A DNA stretch of 64,000 nt, taken from NCBI RefSeq assembly GCF_030450055.1, contig NZ_CP118480.1, forward strand, positions 895,415 to 959,414, given 5' to 3'. Shown one piece after another: positions 1 through 9,486 of this stretch (positions within the stretch are counted from its first letter, which is position 1; each line of letters begins with the position of its first letter). The position numbers and the translations under genes were made by a program. The notes beneath the pieces are model-generated. The model did no database searches. It was not told the DNA's origin and saw only the letters and a list, made by a program, of their open reading frames with translations. Source of the DNA: Gallaecimonas kandeliae (GTDB lineage Bacteria; Pseudomonadota; Gammaproteobacteria; Enterobacterales; Gallaecimonadaceae).

Positions 1-4
1 TTTC

Positions 5-523
5 ATGGAAAAGATCACTGTTGGCCGACTCGGCGCCCCTTACGGTATCCGTGGCTGGGTCAAGGTGAATTCCTTTACCGACGATCCGGAAAACATCTTC
101 TCCTACCAACCCTGGCTCTTGGGCCGTGATGGGGACTGGCAGGAGAGAGGCATCGTCAAATGGCGACGCCACAACAAGGGCCTGGTAGTGCTCTTGGACC
201 AAGTTACCGATCGCAACGGCGCCGAGCTGTTGAATGGCATGGACATCGCAGTCGAAGCCTCTCAACTGCCGGAGCTTGCTGATGGCGACTACTACTGGCG
301 CGACCTGGAAGGGCTTCGCGTGGTCAACCTCCAGGGCTATGACCTGGGCCAGGTGGACCACCTGATGGAGACCGGTTCCAACGACGTGCTGGTGGTCAAG
401 GCCAACAGCCGAGACAGTTTTGGTCAACGTGAACGATTGATCCCCTTCGTCACAGAACAGTTCATCAAGAAGGTCGACATCCCTGGTGGTGTCATCGAGG
501 TGGACTGGGATCCCAGCTTCTGA
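5..523 (+). CDS. rimM: Ribosome maturation factor RimM
   Basis: This 172-aa protein matches RimM, which binds ribosomal protein S19 and helps the 30S head domain mature. The N-terminal RimM barrel shows [15 protein letters not shown] near residues 8-22. The C-terminal PRC-barrel part carries [10 protein letters not shown] and [11 protein letters not shown] and ends in EVDWDPSF, as in the E. coli protein. It is slightly shorter than the E. coli protein at the N-terminus. The start lies only four bases inside the window, so an upstream start cannot be excluded. Its stop overlaps the trmD start as TGATG. With trmD and rplS it forms the conserved rpsP-rimM-trmD-rplS operon, and rpsP would lie just upstream of the window. 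Confidence 0.95.
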   Translation: MEKITVGRLGAPYGIRGWVKVNSFTDDPENIFSYQPWLLGRDGDWQERGIVKWRRHNKGLVVLLDQVTDRNGAELLNGMDIAVEASQLPELADGDYYWRDLEGLRVVNLQGYDLGQVDHLMETGSNDVLVVKANSRDSFGQRERLIPFVTEQFIKKVDIPGGVIEVDWDPSF

Positions 524-1269
524 TGAAGCTGGCGGTTGTCACCCTTTTCCCCGACATGTTCCGGGCATTGACCGAACACGGGGTGATGGGGCGAGCCATA
601 GACAAGGGTTTATTGCGGCTTGAGTGCGTGAATCCCCGTGATTTCACCACCGACAAGCATCGCACCGTGGACGACAGGCCTTACGGCGGTGGTCCCGGCA
701 TGCTGATGAAGGTCGAGCCGCTGCAAGACGCCATTGCTGTAGCCAAGGCCGCAGCAGGTGCGCAGGCTAAGGTGGTTTACCTTTCGCCCCAGGGCCGAAG
801 GCTGGACCAACAAGGCGTCCGAACCCTGGCCAAGGCCGAAGCCTTGGTATTGGTGTGCGGCCGTTACGAAGGCATAGACGAGCGCGTGATAACGTCGCTG
901 GTAGACGAAGAATGGTCTATAGGTGATTACGTGCTGTCCGGCGGGGAACTCCCTGCCATGGTGCTGATTGACGCTGTCGCCCGGCTGGTGCCGGGAGTAC
1001 TGGGTCATGATCAGTCAGCCGAAGAGGACTCTTTCGCGACGGGGCTGCTCGACTGCCCCCACTATACGCGGCCTGAGGTACTCGACGGCATGACGGTACC
1101 AGAAGTCCTTCTGAGCGGTGATCACCAGGCCATCCGCCGTTGGCGCCTCAAGGCGTCACTGGGCCGGACTTGGCAAAGGCGTCCGGATCTGCTGGACAAC
1201 CTAGCTCTGACTGACGAGCAGGAACTACTTCTTGCTGAATTTATCCGCGAACAAGCGGATCACAGTTAA
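523..1269 (+). CDS. trmD: tRNA (guanine37-N1)-methyltransferase TrmD
   Basis: TrmD methylates G37 of tRNAs reading CNN and UGG codons using S-adenosylmethionine, which prevents +1 frameshifting. The 248-aa length is typical of the family. Visible SPOUT-fold signatures are LFPDMF near the start, [18 protein letters not shown] near residues 50-67, [12 protein letters not shown], and the trefoil-knot stretch [19 protein letters not shown]. The start codon overlaps the rimM stop by one base, which indicates translational coupling. About 30 bases separate its stop from rplS. Confidence 0.97.
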   Translation: MKLAVVTLFPDMFRALTEHGVMGRAIDKGLLRLECVNPRDFTTDKHRTVDDRPYGGGPGMLMKVEPLQDAIAVAKAAAGAQAKVVYLSPQGRRLDQQGVRTLAKAEALVLVCGRYEGIDERVITSLVDEEWSIGDYVLSGGELPAMVLIDAVARLVPGVLGHDQSAEEDSFATGLLDCPHYTRPEVLDGMTVPEVLLSGDHQAIRRWRLKASLGRTWQRRPDLLDNLALTDEQELLLAEFIREQADHS

Positions 1270-1299
1270 GTCTCAGTTACACCTAGGGAAATTGAAATT

Positions 1300-1653
1300 A
1301 TGAGCAACATCATCAAGCAACTTGAAGACGAACAGCTGAAACAGGACGTCCCGGCCTTTGCCCCCGGTGACACCCTGGTTGTTTCCGTCCGTGTTAAAGA
1401 AGGCGATAAAGAGCGTCTGCAGGCTTTCGAAGGCGTGGTTATCGCCAAGCGTAACCGCGGCCTGCACTCCGCTTTCACCGTGCGTAAGATCTCCAACGGT
1501 GAAGGTGTTGAGCGTGTCTTCCAGACCCACAGCCCCCTGATCGCCAAGATCGAGGTCAAGCGTCGCGGTGACGTACGTCGCGCCAAGCTGTACTACCTGC
1601 GCAGCCGCACCGGTAAGGCAGCTCGCATCCGCGAGAAGCTGACCAGCAAGTAA
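1300..1653 (+). CDS. rplS: 50S ribosomal protein L19
   Basis: The 117-aa product matches bL19, which sits at the 30S-50S interface. The sequence contains the family signatures [39 protein letters not shown] and a basic C-terminus ([18 protein letters not shown]). It is the last gene of the rimM-trmD-rplS operon and is followed at once by a strong intrinsic terminator. No alternative identity is plausible. Confidence 0.98.
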   Translation: MSNIIKQLEDEQLKQDVPAFAPGDTLVVSVRVKEGDKERLQAFEGVVIAKRNRGLHSAFTVRKISNGEGVERVFQTHSPLIAKIEVKRRGDVRRAKLYYLRSRTGKAARIREKLTSK

Positions 1654-1676
1654 TGGTCGCTGTATAAAGCAAAATG

Positions 1677-1705
1677 AAACCCCGCCATCTGGCGGGGTTT
1701 TTTTA
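1677..1705 (+). terminator. Rho-independent terminator after rplS
   Basis: A GC-rich hairpin (AACCCCGCC, loop ATCT, GGCGGGGTT) is followed by a run of T residues, placed 23 bases after the rplS stop. It closes the ribosomal operon. Confidence 0.9.
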
Positions 1706-1751
1706 TGCCTTGCCAACGGCGCCTGTCACAGCGGCTAAGCCGGGGCTGGCC

Positions 1752-2117
1752 TCAGGGCTGGTATTGCACCGACGGTGTGAAGCCGCCCCAGAACATGCGC
1801 TTGCCGTCGAAGGGCATCTTGCTGGCATCCATCATGTCGGCCAAGCGGGGATCCTTGAAGACCTTGTCGTTGATGGCGTCCCTGGCTTCCCTGGAAGGGT
1901 AGGTGATCCAGGCGAAGATCACCGTCTCGCCGGGCTGGAGCTGCACCGCCTGGGGAAAGGAGGTGAGCTTGCCCTCCTTGACGTCGTCGGCGACGCACTC
2001 CACATAGCTCAGGGCGCCGTGCTCGCGCCAGACGGCACCGGCGAGGCGAGCCATGGCCAAGTAGTCCTCCAGCCTGTCCAGTGGTACCGGGACCACGAAT
2101 CCGTCGACATAACCCAT
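1752..2117 (-). CDS. DUF1428 (YbaA-like) protein
   Basis: The 121-aa protein resembles the DUF1428 family (E. coli YbaA), small cytosolic alpha/beta-barrel proteins of unknown biochemical role. Typical family features are the start MGYVDGFVVPVP, a central FAWITYPSREARDAIN and the C-terminal MPFDGKRMFWGGF. The ATG at 2117 is preceded by an AGGAGGA ribosome-binding site. It is transcribed alone on the minus strand, convergent with rplS. The family assignment is firm; the function is not known. Confidence 0.85.
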   Translation of the reverse strand: MGYVDGFVVPVPLDRLEDYLAMARLAGAVWREHGALSYVECVADDVKEGKLTSFPQAVQLQPGETVIFAWITYPSREARDAINDKVFKDPRLADMMDASKMPFDGKRMFWGGFTPSVQYQP

Positions 2118-2162
2118 GATGCTTCCTCCTGTTGCTGACCCTTCCAGCCTAGCAGGGATGCA

Positions 2163-3710
2163 CTACTTGAGGTGCAACACCCGGGCGGGGTGGCCGAGGC
2201 GGATGAGTTCCCGCAGCCAGCGCTTCTGGCCGGGCTGGAGGCGGTCACCTGGGCCCTTGACCTCCACCAGGGCGTAGCCGCCCTCTTCGAGCACCAGCAG
2301 ATCGGGAAAACCGCTGCGGTGGTGGCGGGGGTCGCTAAGAAAATGGCGGAACCAGGCGGCCAGGTGCGCCCCCGGTATGGCGCCGGCCAGTTCAAGGCTT
2401 TCCTCTGTCCAGAAGGGCCAGTGCACCAGGGCGTTGGTGATGCCCTGCTTTTGCCGCCGACAGGCCTGGGCCCTTGGCAGCCAGTCACCCTCAATTTCCT
2501 TGAGCCTTGCCTCGATAAGGGCCCGGCGCTTCTCGGTGAAATCAGGGCTGAACAGATCTTGGGGGCCGCGCTGGAAGGGGTGGAAGAAGGCGCCCGGCAC
2601 CGGGGCGAAGACGATGTCCCAGAACAAGAGGCCGAAGAGGCCGGTGAGCAGTTGGTTCTCGCCGTGCACGCCGGCCTGGAAATACTGAAGGGCCTTTAGC
2701 TCCACCGAGCCCTTGCCGGCCGGCAGTGGCCGCACTTCCTCGGCTACGGCGCTGACCGGTGCCGCCGGCAGCTGCTGGCCCAGCTTCTTGGCCAGGCGCT
2801 GGCCGAAGCACTCGATAAAGTCCTGCTCGCTGGCGTCCATTGGCCCTTGCAGTACCGGCGCCAGCGCCTGCCAGGCGGCCTGGTCGCCGGCTTGCTTCTG
2901 GATAAGCCGTACCTGGCGCTCGCGGCTGGGGGGCAGGGGCGTCTTGGCATAAAAGGCCAGGGCCTGGGCGGTTGCACCGGCCCTTTCCAGGCGCCTGGCC
3001 AGGGCCAGGGTCAACTTCTGCCAGCGCCTGTCATCCCCTTCAGGCCAGCTGGTTGCCAGGGCCGGCAGCTCGGCCTCTTCCGTGGCCTCCAGTTCCTGGG
3101 CCAGTTTGGCCAGGGCGAAGTGGCGCTCGAGGTGCCCCCTGTCCCGGTAGAAACGGCTGCCAACATCCAGGGCATAGGCCTCGTAGCGCACGTGCTCCAG
3201 CGCCGTCACTACGAACTCGCTGAGATCCTGGTAGGGGTTGCCGAAATAGAGCAGCAGGCAGCGGCGGAAGAAGTCTTCGAAGCGCAGTTGCCAGATGTGA
3301 AAGGGCAGGGCGGGGAAGGGCAGGGCCTCGGCCTGGGCCAGCAGGTCGAGGCGCTTTTGCCGAGCGTCGAGGCCAAAGAGCTGGGCCAGCTCGGCCTTGG
3401 TCAGCAGCGCCAGCAGTGCAGTGGTCGGGGGAGCCGCTGCGATAAAGCCGGCGGCCTCGAGGCTGGCCAGGGCCTGGGGCAATGCCAGCTCGGGGTAATT
3501 GAGCTTGTCTTGCCGAAAGGCTTGGCCGCGGCGGCCAAGGAAGCGCACATAGAGGGCGCGGGCGTCGACCGGCAGGACCTTGAAGCTGGCCAGCAGAGCC
3601 TGCTCGGCCTCAATAAAAAGGTCGCCGTAGCGACCTTCAACCTGGGCCAGCAGGGCCTCGAAATGCTCAAGGTAATAGGTGCCGGTCAGGGCGTCAGCTT
3701 GAGCTGCCAT
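2163..3710 (-). CDS. FAN1-like VRR-NUC domain nuclease
   Basis: This 515-aa protein ends in a VRR-NUC endonuclease domain of the PD-(D/E)XK type: GFPDLLVL near residues 467-474, LVEVKGPGDRLQPGQ near 483-497, and the closing helix-strand. The N-terminal 400 residues are helical with a SAP/TPR-like arrangement resembling bacterial FAN1, a structure-specific 5'-flap nuclease that unhooks interstrand crosslinks. The likely catalytic residues are the Asp of PDLL, the Glu and Lys of EVK, and the following Gln. Its first 25 bases overlap the 3' end of the upstream penicillin-acylase gene, so the two are probably co-transcribed. A role in crosslink repair is inferred from the family. Confidence 0.85.
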   Translation of the reverse strand: MAAQADALTGTYYLEHFEALLAQVEGRYGDLFIEAEQALLASFKVLPVDARALYVRFLGRRGQAFRQDKLNYPELALPQALASLEAAGFIAAAPPTTALLALLTKAELAQLFGLDARQKRLDLLAQAEALPFPALPFHIWQLRFEDFFRRCLLLYFGNPYQDLSEFVVTALEHVRYEAYALDVGSRFYRDRGHLERHFALAKLAQELEATEEAELPALATSWPEGDDRRWQKLTLALARRLERAGATAQALAFYAKTPLPPSRERQVRLIQKQAGDQAAWQALAPVLQGPMDASEQDFIECFGQRLAKKLGQQLPAAPVSAVAEEVRPLPAGKGSVELKALQYFQAGVHGENQLLTGLFGLLFWDIVFAPVPGAFFHPFQRGPQDLFSPDFTEKRRALIEARLKEIEGDWLPRAQACRRQKQGITNALVHWPFWTEESLELAGAIPGAHLAAWFRHFLSDPRHHRSGFPDLLVLEEGGYALVEVKGPGDRLQPGQKRWLRELIRLGHPARVLHLK

Positions 3711-5977
3711 CGGCTTTCCTGGGGCATCAGGGGTTCGGGGTGGCCTTCCTGCCAGTCCTGGTGGCCTTTGAGGTAATAAGGGGACAGGGGGTTGCTGGCC
3801 TGGCCGCCCGGCATCACCAAAATGCCCCTGTCCTCCTGGCCTGGAGTGACCACCAAGCGCTCCGAGGCGCCGAAGGCCGGGCCAGTGACGTGCACCGCGT
3901 AGCTGTCGCCGGACTGGGGCACCACGGGCGCGTCCAGGTAGCGGGCCAGCCAGCCTGGCAGGGCGCTGGAGAGGGGATGGCGAATGTGGCTCTGGTGCTC
4001 GGCGCCCCAGGTGGGCCAGCCCTGCTCGGCGGCCCTGGCCACCTGCCGCGCCGTCTGCTCGCTCAAGAGGGCGTCCCAGTCGTCATAGCCGGCGGGCAGC
4101 AGTTGGCCAGGCCGCTCGGTCAGCAACTGGCGCAAGGGGTATTCCCACTGGTTGTCGATGGCGGCGGTGTCGAAGCCGGGCAGTTTCTTCTGCAGTTCAT
4201 AGAAGGGAGCAAAGAGGCTGCCCATCATGGCTTGGCGGAAGCCCTTGATGAGACCGAAGGCCTGGGAGCCGGCGCTGGCGCTGCCGTCCCAGGCGTCCAC
4301 CAGACGCCTGGCCTTGACGAAGTCCGGCGAGGGCGGCATGGCCGCCAGCTCCTTGGCCAGCAGCTTGGCCCAGAAGTCGTAGAGGGGCACGCGGTTGTCG
4401 TACTGGAGGGCGAAGAAGCCTTTTTCATCCCAGAGGTTCTGGCTGCGCAGGGCGTCGCGGATGCGCCCGGCCCGCTCGCCGAGGGCAAAGCCGCCGTCGC
4501 CGATGCGGTCCAGCTCGGCACCGCCCAACATGCGCTGGTTGGCGCTCCAGATCCGCCCGCCAGGCGGGTTGATGCGCCTGGGGTAGGCGCTGGCCGGCAG
4601 GCGATCGCTCCAGGTAAGCCCGGGCTGGCTGAGGTCGACCGGGGCCTGGCCGTCGTAGCCGGTGCGCTCCGGCAGGGGGCCGGCCGGCGTCCAGGCGATA
4701 TTGCCGCGGCTGTCGGCCACCACCAGGTTCTGGGTGGGGATCCCCATCTGGGGAGCCAGGTCCAGGGCGCAGTTGACGTCGGGGCAGTTCACCAGTTGCA
4801 TCAGCTTGAAGTTGACGGCTCCCTCCTGCTGGGCCTCCCAGAGCTGGGCGTAGGGCCGGCCGTCGGGCAGGGTGCCCATCAGCGGCCCCCACTGGGTCTC
4901 GTCCACATCCAGCACTTCGCTCTTGCCGCTGGCGCTCAGCAACGTTTCCTGGTGGTGCACCAGGGGCTTGGGGCCCTCCTGGGTCTGGTAGCTGTTGTCG
5001 CCCACCTTGTTGACCACCACCAGGTCGGAGAAGTCGCCGTAGGCGTTGGTAAAGCCCCAGGCGATATGGCCGTTGCTGCCCACCACCAGGCCGGGGGAGC
5101 CGGGCAATGTCAGGCCCACCTCCATCTGTTCGCCGACCCGGGCGGCCATGCGGTACCAGATGTTGGGCAGGCGCAGGCTGAGGTGCATGTCGGAGGCCAG
5201 CATGGCGGCGCCGTCGTTGGTGAAGCGGCCGGCCACGGCCCAGGCGTTGGAGCCGGGGGCCTGCTCGGGGGCCGGCTTGCCGGGGGCGGCGAGGTTGGGC
5301 AGGCCATCTTCTGGGATGGGGGCCGGCTCAGGGAAGCTGCTGTCCAGGGCCGCATCCAGGGCGCCTCCTTCGGGGAACCAGAAACGGCGCTGGGCCGCAT
5401 CCAACCTGTCGCTGATGGCGGCCAGGCTCCATTCCCGCTCGGCGCTGTTGCCCTGCAGGTCCAAGTACATGGCGTCGATCACCAGCAGGCTGTCTTCGGG
5501 GCGCCAGGGCTGGGGTTTTTGCCGCAGCAGCCAGTATTCGAAGGGCCTGCCGTGGAGAGCCGCCAGGCCCTGGTTGACGCCGCCGGCATAGGCCTGGAGC
5601 AGGGCCTGGGTCTTGGGATCCAGCTTGGCCAGGGCCTGCTCGGCCCGGGCGCGGAAGCGGTGACGGCGCTTGTCGCGGTCCGTCGCCAGGGCCTTGTCCC
5701 CCACCAGGGCGGCCAGCTCACCGGCGGCAAGGCGGCGCAGCAGATCCATCTGGAAGAAACGCTCCTGGCCGTGCAGGTACCCCAGGGTCCTGGCCAGATC
5801 CAGCTGGTTGCTGGCATGGATCAGCGGCACGCCCCTGTTGTCGCGGTCGACGCTGACGCCGTGGTTGAGCCCGGCCAGCCGGACCTCCCCGTCCAGCTTG
5901 GGGGTACTAGCGTAGAGCAGTACCAGAGGAGTAACGGCAAGGGCTGCCAGTAACAGTGCTCCAATTCGCCATTTCAC
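3686..5977 (-). CDS. Penicillin acylase family protein (Ntn-hydrolase)
   Basis: The 763-aa protein belongs to the penicillin amidase (S45) family of N-terminal-nucleophile hydrolases, which hydrolyse acylated amides such as penicillins or acyl-homoserine lactones. A signal or signal-anchor segment occupies residues 1-23. The alpha-chain motif NRGVPLIHA is near residue 47. Autoprocessing should occur before the Ser in PGSNAWAV (residue 243), followed by ASDMHLSL and further beta-chain signatures. The product is expected in the periplasm. The substrate cannot be told from sequence; quorum-signal acylases belong to the same superfamily. The gene overlaps the FAN1-like gene by 25 bases. Confidence 0.88.
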   Translation of the reverse strand: MKWRIGALLLAALAVTPLVLLYASTPKLDGEVRLAGLNHGVSVDRDNRGVPLIHASNQLDLARTLGYLHGQERFFQMDLLRRLAAGELAALVGDKALATDRDKRRHRFRARAEQALAKLDPKTQALLQAYAGGVNQGLAALHGRPFEYWLLRQKPQPWRPEDSLLVIDAMYLDLQGNSAEREWSLAAISDRLDAAQRRFWFPEGGALDAALDSSFPEPAPIPEDGLPNLAAPGKPAPEQAPGSNAWAVAGRFTNDGAAMLASDMHLSLRLPNIWYRMAARVGEQMEVGLTLPGSPGLVVGSNGHIAWGFTNAYGDFSDLVVVNKVGDNSYQTQEGPKPLVHHQETLLSASGKSEVLDVDETQWGPLMGTLPDGRPYAQLWEAQQEGAVNFKLMQLVNCPDVNCALDLAPQMGIPTQNLVVADSRGNIAWTPAGPLPERTGYDGQAPVDLSQPGLTWSDRLPASAYPRRINPPGGRIWSANQRMLGGAELDRIGDGGFALGERAGRIRDALRSQNLWDEKGFFALQYDNRVPLYDFWAKLLAKELAAMPPSPDFVKARRLVDAWDGSASAGSQAFGLIKGFRQAMMGSLFAPFYELQKKLPGFDTAAIDNQWEYPLRQLLTERPGQLLPAGYDDWDALLSEQTARQVARAAEQGWPTWGAEHQSHIRHPLSSALPGWLARYLDAPVVPQSGDSYAVHVTGPAFGASERLVVTPGQEDRGILVMPGGQASNPLSPYYLKGHQDWQEGHPEPLMPQESRWQLKLTP

Positions 5978-6101
5978 TTTTTTTTCCTTGCCGTTCAGGA
6001 AGAGTCCATCAGAATAGGCCTCTTACATTACAAAGAAGGCCATGCTTATGGCCAGCATATTGATATAGCAGCGAAAAGACTGCCTATTTAGGGAGAGACC
6101 C

Positions 6102-7808
6102 ATGCTGTTTTCCCCTTCGCTTGTCGAACTGGGAACATCCGGCCTGCTGGGTGGTGCCTGCCTGTGCTGGTGGCAGGGGCATAGGCGCATCAAGGCCTTG
6201 GAAGGCCAACTGCTCAAAGAGCGGCGGCAGTCGCAGCTCCTGGAGCAACTGGCGAGCCAGGGGCGCAGCGGCTGGCTATGCCTGACCCCTGAACTGGATG
6301 TGGCGAGCTACAGTCGCTCCCTGGCCGACTTGCTGCCCAAGCTGGAAGACGTCCGAGGCCGCCACGTCAGCCTGCTGGAGCTGCCCCTGCAACTGGGGGC
6401 CCTGCGTCAGTGGCGTGACGGCAAATCACCCTATTTCGAACAACAGATCCCGGGTTTCCAACTCCACGGCTACCGCAAGGACGGCCAACTCTGGCTGCAT
6501 GTCCAATGCCAGCAGGGCCAACAGCGCCAGCTCAAGGAACTGCGCCGGCAACTGCAGTTGGACGGGGTCACTGGCCTGCTGAACCGCCAGGGCTTCATCC
6601 TCAAGCTGGCGTCCGAAGGCCTGGCCGACGGCGCCCTGGCCCAGCTCAACCTGCGCCGCTTTCGCCTCCTTAACGACAACCTCGGCCATGACGCCGGCGA
6701 CAGCCTGCTGAGCCGCCTGGGCGAACTGGTCAAGGGCGCCCTGCACCATGGCGAATTCGCCGCCCGCCCCGACGGCGACACCTTCTGGGTCCGCTTCTGC
6801 GGCGACGACTGGGCGCCGCGCCTGGAGGCCCTGCTGCGGGTGCTGGAAAGTGCCGTCGGCCAGATCAACCGTGACGGCTATCCCCTGGCGGTGAAGGCCG
6901 GGGTCTGTGTCGGCGAGCCGGACTTGGAGATCTGGGAGTGCCTGCGCCGGGCGGATCTCGCCTGCCATCTGCCGTCCGAACTGCCCTGGGTCAAGTTCAG
7001 CGCCGATCATCCGGTGCTGGTGGAGCGCCACCAGGCCTCCGTCTGGGCCAGGAAGGTCAGCCAGGCCATCAACAACGACGATTTCCTGCTCTTCTACCAG
7101 CCCCTCAAGGCCCTCAAGCCCCAGCACGGCCCGCTGAGGGTGGAGGTGCTGGTGCGGATGCTGGGTGACCAGGGCGAGATGCTGAGCCCGGGCCGTTTCC
7201 TGGCCGCCACCGAGCATTTCCAGCTCACCAACCGCCTTGACCACTGGGTGCTGAAGGCGGTGATCGACTGGCTGAGCCGCCACCCCGACCTGCACGACCA
7301 GCTGGTGCTGGCCGTCAACCTCAGCGGCCAGAGCCTCTCTGACTGCCGTTTTGCGTTGCAGATCCGCGACTGGCTGCGCGCCGCCGGCGTGCCGGCCAAG
7401 ACCCTCTGCATCGAGATCACCGAATCGGTGGCCATCGACAGCCTCAAGGAAGCGCGGCGTTTCATGGAAGCCTTGCAGCAAGAAGGGGTGCGTTTCGCCC
7501 TGGACGATTTTGGCAGCGGCTTTTCCTCCTTCCGCTACCTGCAGGTGTTGCCTGTGGATTACGTCAAGATTGACGGCAGCCTGGTGCGGGACCTGCTCAA
7601 CAGCCCCAGGGACAGGGCCATAGTGCGGGGCATAGCGGCGGTCTGCCGCGGCTTGTCATTGCCGGTGGTGGCGGAGTTCGTGGATTCGCCGACCTTGCTG
7701 AACTACGTGCGGCGGCTGGGACTGGATTATGCGCAGGGCAACCTCATCGGTCGCCCTTCCCGGTTGGATCTGCTGCCCCTGGAGTGGCCGGAGCAGCAGG
7801 AGGCTTGA
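6102..7808 (+). CDS. GGDEF/EAL hybrid protein with degenerate GGDEF
   Basis: This 568-aa protein has one N-terminal membrane segment (residues 8-26), a PAS-like stretch (about 50-140), a GGDEF domain (150-300) and an EAL domain (315-560). The GGDEF site reads PDGDTF at residues 223-228, so cyclase activity is doubtful. The EAL signature is EVLVR at 348-352 instead of EALxR. The other metal and catalytic residues look kept: N406 in NLSG, E438 in EITES, DDFGSG at 468-473, K489 in KIDGS and E525. I infer a c-di-GMP phosphodiesterase or c-di-GMP-responsive protein. A good ribosome-binding site (AGGGAGAG) precedes the ATG. It is monocistronic. Confidence 0.88.
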   Translation: MLFSPSLVELGTSGLLGGACLCWWQGHRRIKALEGQLLKERRQSQLLEQLASQGRSGWLCLTPELDVASYSRSLADLLPKLEDVRGRHVSLLELPLQLGALRQWRDGKSPYFEQQIPGFQLHGYRKDGQLWLHVQCQQGQQRQLKELRRQLQLDGVTGLLNRQGFILKLASEGLADGALAQLNLRRFRLLNDNLGHDAGDSLLSRLGELVKGALHHGEFAARPDGDTFWVRFCGDDWAPRLEALLRVLESAVGQINRDGYPLAVKAGVCVGEPDLEIWECLRRADLACHLPSELPWVKFSADHPVLVERHQASVWARKVSQAINNDDFLLFYQPLKALKPQHGPLRVEVLVRMLGDQGEMLSPGRFLAATEHFQLTNRLDHWVLKAVIDWLSRHPDLHDQLVLAVNLSGQSLSDCRFALQIRDWLRAAGVPAKTLCIEITESVAIDSLKEARRFMEALQQEGVRFALDDFGSGFSSFRYLQVLPVDYVKIDGSLVRDLLNSPRDRAIVRGIAAVCRGLSLPVVAEFVDSPTLLNYVRRLGLDYAQGNLIGRPSRLDLLPLEWPEQQEA

Positions 7809-7811
7809 GCT

Positions 7812-8159
7812 TCAGGCCGCGTCGGCAGCCCCGTCCATCTCCAGCAGTTGGGCCCTGTTGCTGCGCGCGGCGCGGTGGGCGTTGGGCTTGTGCACATAGG
7901 TCTTAAGCTGGCGCTGCAGTTTCTGCACCAGGGCGCTGAGCGCCGCGTAGCCGTCGACATCCTTCGCCTTGGCGATGAGTTCACCACTGGGCAGTCCTAT
8001 GCTGGCCTCCATCAGCACGGCCTGGCCGTCACGGTCGATGATGAACTTGGGGTTGATGAAGGGGACGTCGAAGCGTTCCAGCTTGCCCAGTTGTTTCTGG
8101 ATCTGAGCCTCGAGGGCGGCGGTGATGGGCTGGGTCCGGCTGGTAATATCGATGCGCAT
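7812..8159 (-). CDS. raiA: Ribosome hibernation factor RaiA/HPF family
   Basis: The 115-aa protein matches the YfiA/RaiA family: the start MRIDITSRTQPIT, then INPKFII, ASIGLPSGELIAKAKD and KLQRQLKTYVHK. The C-terminal extension beyond residue 95 favours RaiA (E. coli 113 aa) over the shorter HPF (95 aa). Such proteins bind the 30S decoding centre and silence ribosomes in stationary phase or anoxia. The gene is divergent from the regB-like kinase gene, and a candidate FNR/CRP-type site lies in the shared intergenic region. Confidence 0.88.
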   Translation of the reverse strand: MRIDITSRTQPITAALEAQIQKQLGKLERFDVPFINPKFIIDRDGQAVLMEASIGLPSGELIAKAKDVDGYAALSALVQKLQRQLKTYVHKPNAHRAARSNRAQLLEMDGAADAA

Positions 8160-8230
8160 GGTGAAACCTCCTGAGTCATCTTTTTCTTCGCCTTCGGTTT
8201 CAACCTACGCCTTTTGACAGGGGCTGTCAT

Positions 8231-8244
8231 GTGATCTTGATCAA
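8231..8244. promoter_or_regulatory. Candidate FNR/ANR box between raiA and regB-like genes
   Basis: The 14 bases GTGATCTTGATCAA match the FNR/ANR consensus TTGAT-N4-ATCAA at 9 of 10 defined positions, with only the first T changed to G. The site lies between divergent raiA (start 8159) and the redox sensor kinase gene (start 8353). A CRP-type site is an alternative reading. The evidence is the motif only. Confidence 0.4.
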
Positions 8245-8352
8245 CTTTTTTCGCCATTGCTGCCGGTCGCAAACAAAGCGTGAAAAAGGTGGCAGATCTG
8301 GCTTTTGGGGGCTTGTCGCCCGGCTTGGCCGAGGGCATAGTTGAGTGGATTT

Positions 8353-9486
8353 ATGACGGCTCCCCTCCCCAACGACATCCAGGCCCTGCGCCTTATCCTC
8401 TGGCTTGCCGCCGGTGCCATGCTGCTCTGGCTGGGCATCGCCGGGCTGCCCTATTCGTTGCCGCTGCTGCTGGGCCTCTGGCTTGCCCAGGGGCTGATGC
8501 TGCTGCTGACCCGCAGGCGCAGCGGCCAGCGCTGGCTGCTGGCGGACATGGCCCTGCTCACCGCCCTCTTCGGGTTTTCCGGCGGCCATACCAACCCCTT
8601 CGTCAGCCTCTACCTGCTGCCCGTGGTCATAGCCTTGCTGGCCAAGGCCCAGCAGCGGGCGCTCTGGGTCGCCCTGGCCGCCGTGCTGGGTTACAGCGCC
8701 CTGATGCTGGTGCCGGACAACATGGGCTGGCACAGGGCAGGGCATTACTGGGGCATGTGGGCCAACACCCTGCTCACCATAGGGGTGCTGCTGCTCTTCG
8801 CCGCCCACCTCAACAAGGTGCTGCGCCGCCAGGAGGCGGCCATAGGCCGGCTGCGCGAGCAGCAGCTGCGCTCCGAACAGGTGATGGCGGTAGCGGCCCA
8901 GGCGGCCCTGGCCGCCCACCAGTTGGCCAGCCCCCTGTCGGTGGCCAGGCTCAACGCCGACGAACTGGCAGAAGAGCTGGCCGATCCCAGGCTTGCGGCC
9001 CTGCAAGGGGCCCTGTCCCGTTGCGCCGGCCAGTTGCAGGAGGTGCGCCAAGCGGCCGAACCTCAGCCGGCCAGTGGCCTGGCCCTTGGCGCACTCTTGG
9101 CCGACCTGGCCGAGCGCTTCATGCTGCTGCGCCCCGCCACCGACCTGCAGCTGCCAAAGGCGCCGACCGCCCTGGTGAGAAGTGACGCCACCCTGATCCC
9201 GGCCCTGCTCAACCTGCTGGACAACGCCGCCCACCAGGGCGGCCAGATAACCCTGCGGCTGACGGAAGAGGGCGAGCATTGGCTGCTGCGCATCGACGAC
9301 GGCGGCCCTGGCCTGGCCCCAGAGCTGGCCCGCTCCCTGGGCCAGCCGCTGCCCTCAGACCGCCATCCGGGCCCTGGCCTCGGCCTCTTCCTGGCCCATG
9401 TCAGCCTGGAGCGGCTGGGGGGCTTCCTGCGTATCCAGGGGGACGGCGAGCGCAGCTGGGTGGAAGTGGGGCTGAGAAAGGCGTGA
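8353..9486 (+). CDS. RegB/PrrB-like redox sensor histidine kinase
   Basis: The 377-aa membrane kinase has about five or six hydrophobic segments in residues 10-155. It includes GGHTNPF at residues 77-83, which matches the RegB/PrrB GGxxNPF motif implicated in quinone sensing. The H-box is AAHQLASPLS with His189, and the ATPase domain has LLNLLDNAAHQGG, IDDGGPGL and GPGLGLFLAH. I chose ATG 8353; an in-frame TTG at 8341 is possible. It overlaps the regA-like response regulator by four bases. RegBA systems control respiratory genes in response to redox state, and the cytochrome genes just downstream fit that role. Confidence 0.85.
   Translation: MTAPLPNDIQALRLILWLAAGAMLLWLGIAGLPYSLPLLLGLWLAQGLMLLLTRRRSGQRWLLADMALLTALFGFSGGHTNPFVSLYLLPVVIALLAKAQQRALWVALAAVLGYSALMLVPDNMGWHRAGHYWGMWANTLLTIGVLLLFAAHLNKVLRRQEAAIGRLREQQLRSEQVMAVAAQAALAAHQLASPLSVARLNADELAEELADPRLAALQGALSRCAGQLQEVRQAAEPQPASGLALGALLADLAERFMLLRPATDLQLPKAPTALVRSDATLIPALLNLLDNAAHQGGQITLRLTEEGEHWLLRIDDGGPGLAPELARSLGQPLPSDRHPGPGLGLFLAHVSLERLGGFLRIQGDGERSWVEVGLRKA

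Noticed and set aside
3740-5953. A 737-codon plus-strand open frame opposite the penicillin acylase gene
   Set aside because: Antisense shadow of a GC-rich gene: low-complexity Gly/Ala/Val/Gln-rich translation with no domain, while the minus strand has a clear Ntn-hydrolase.
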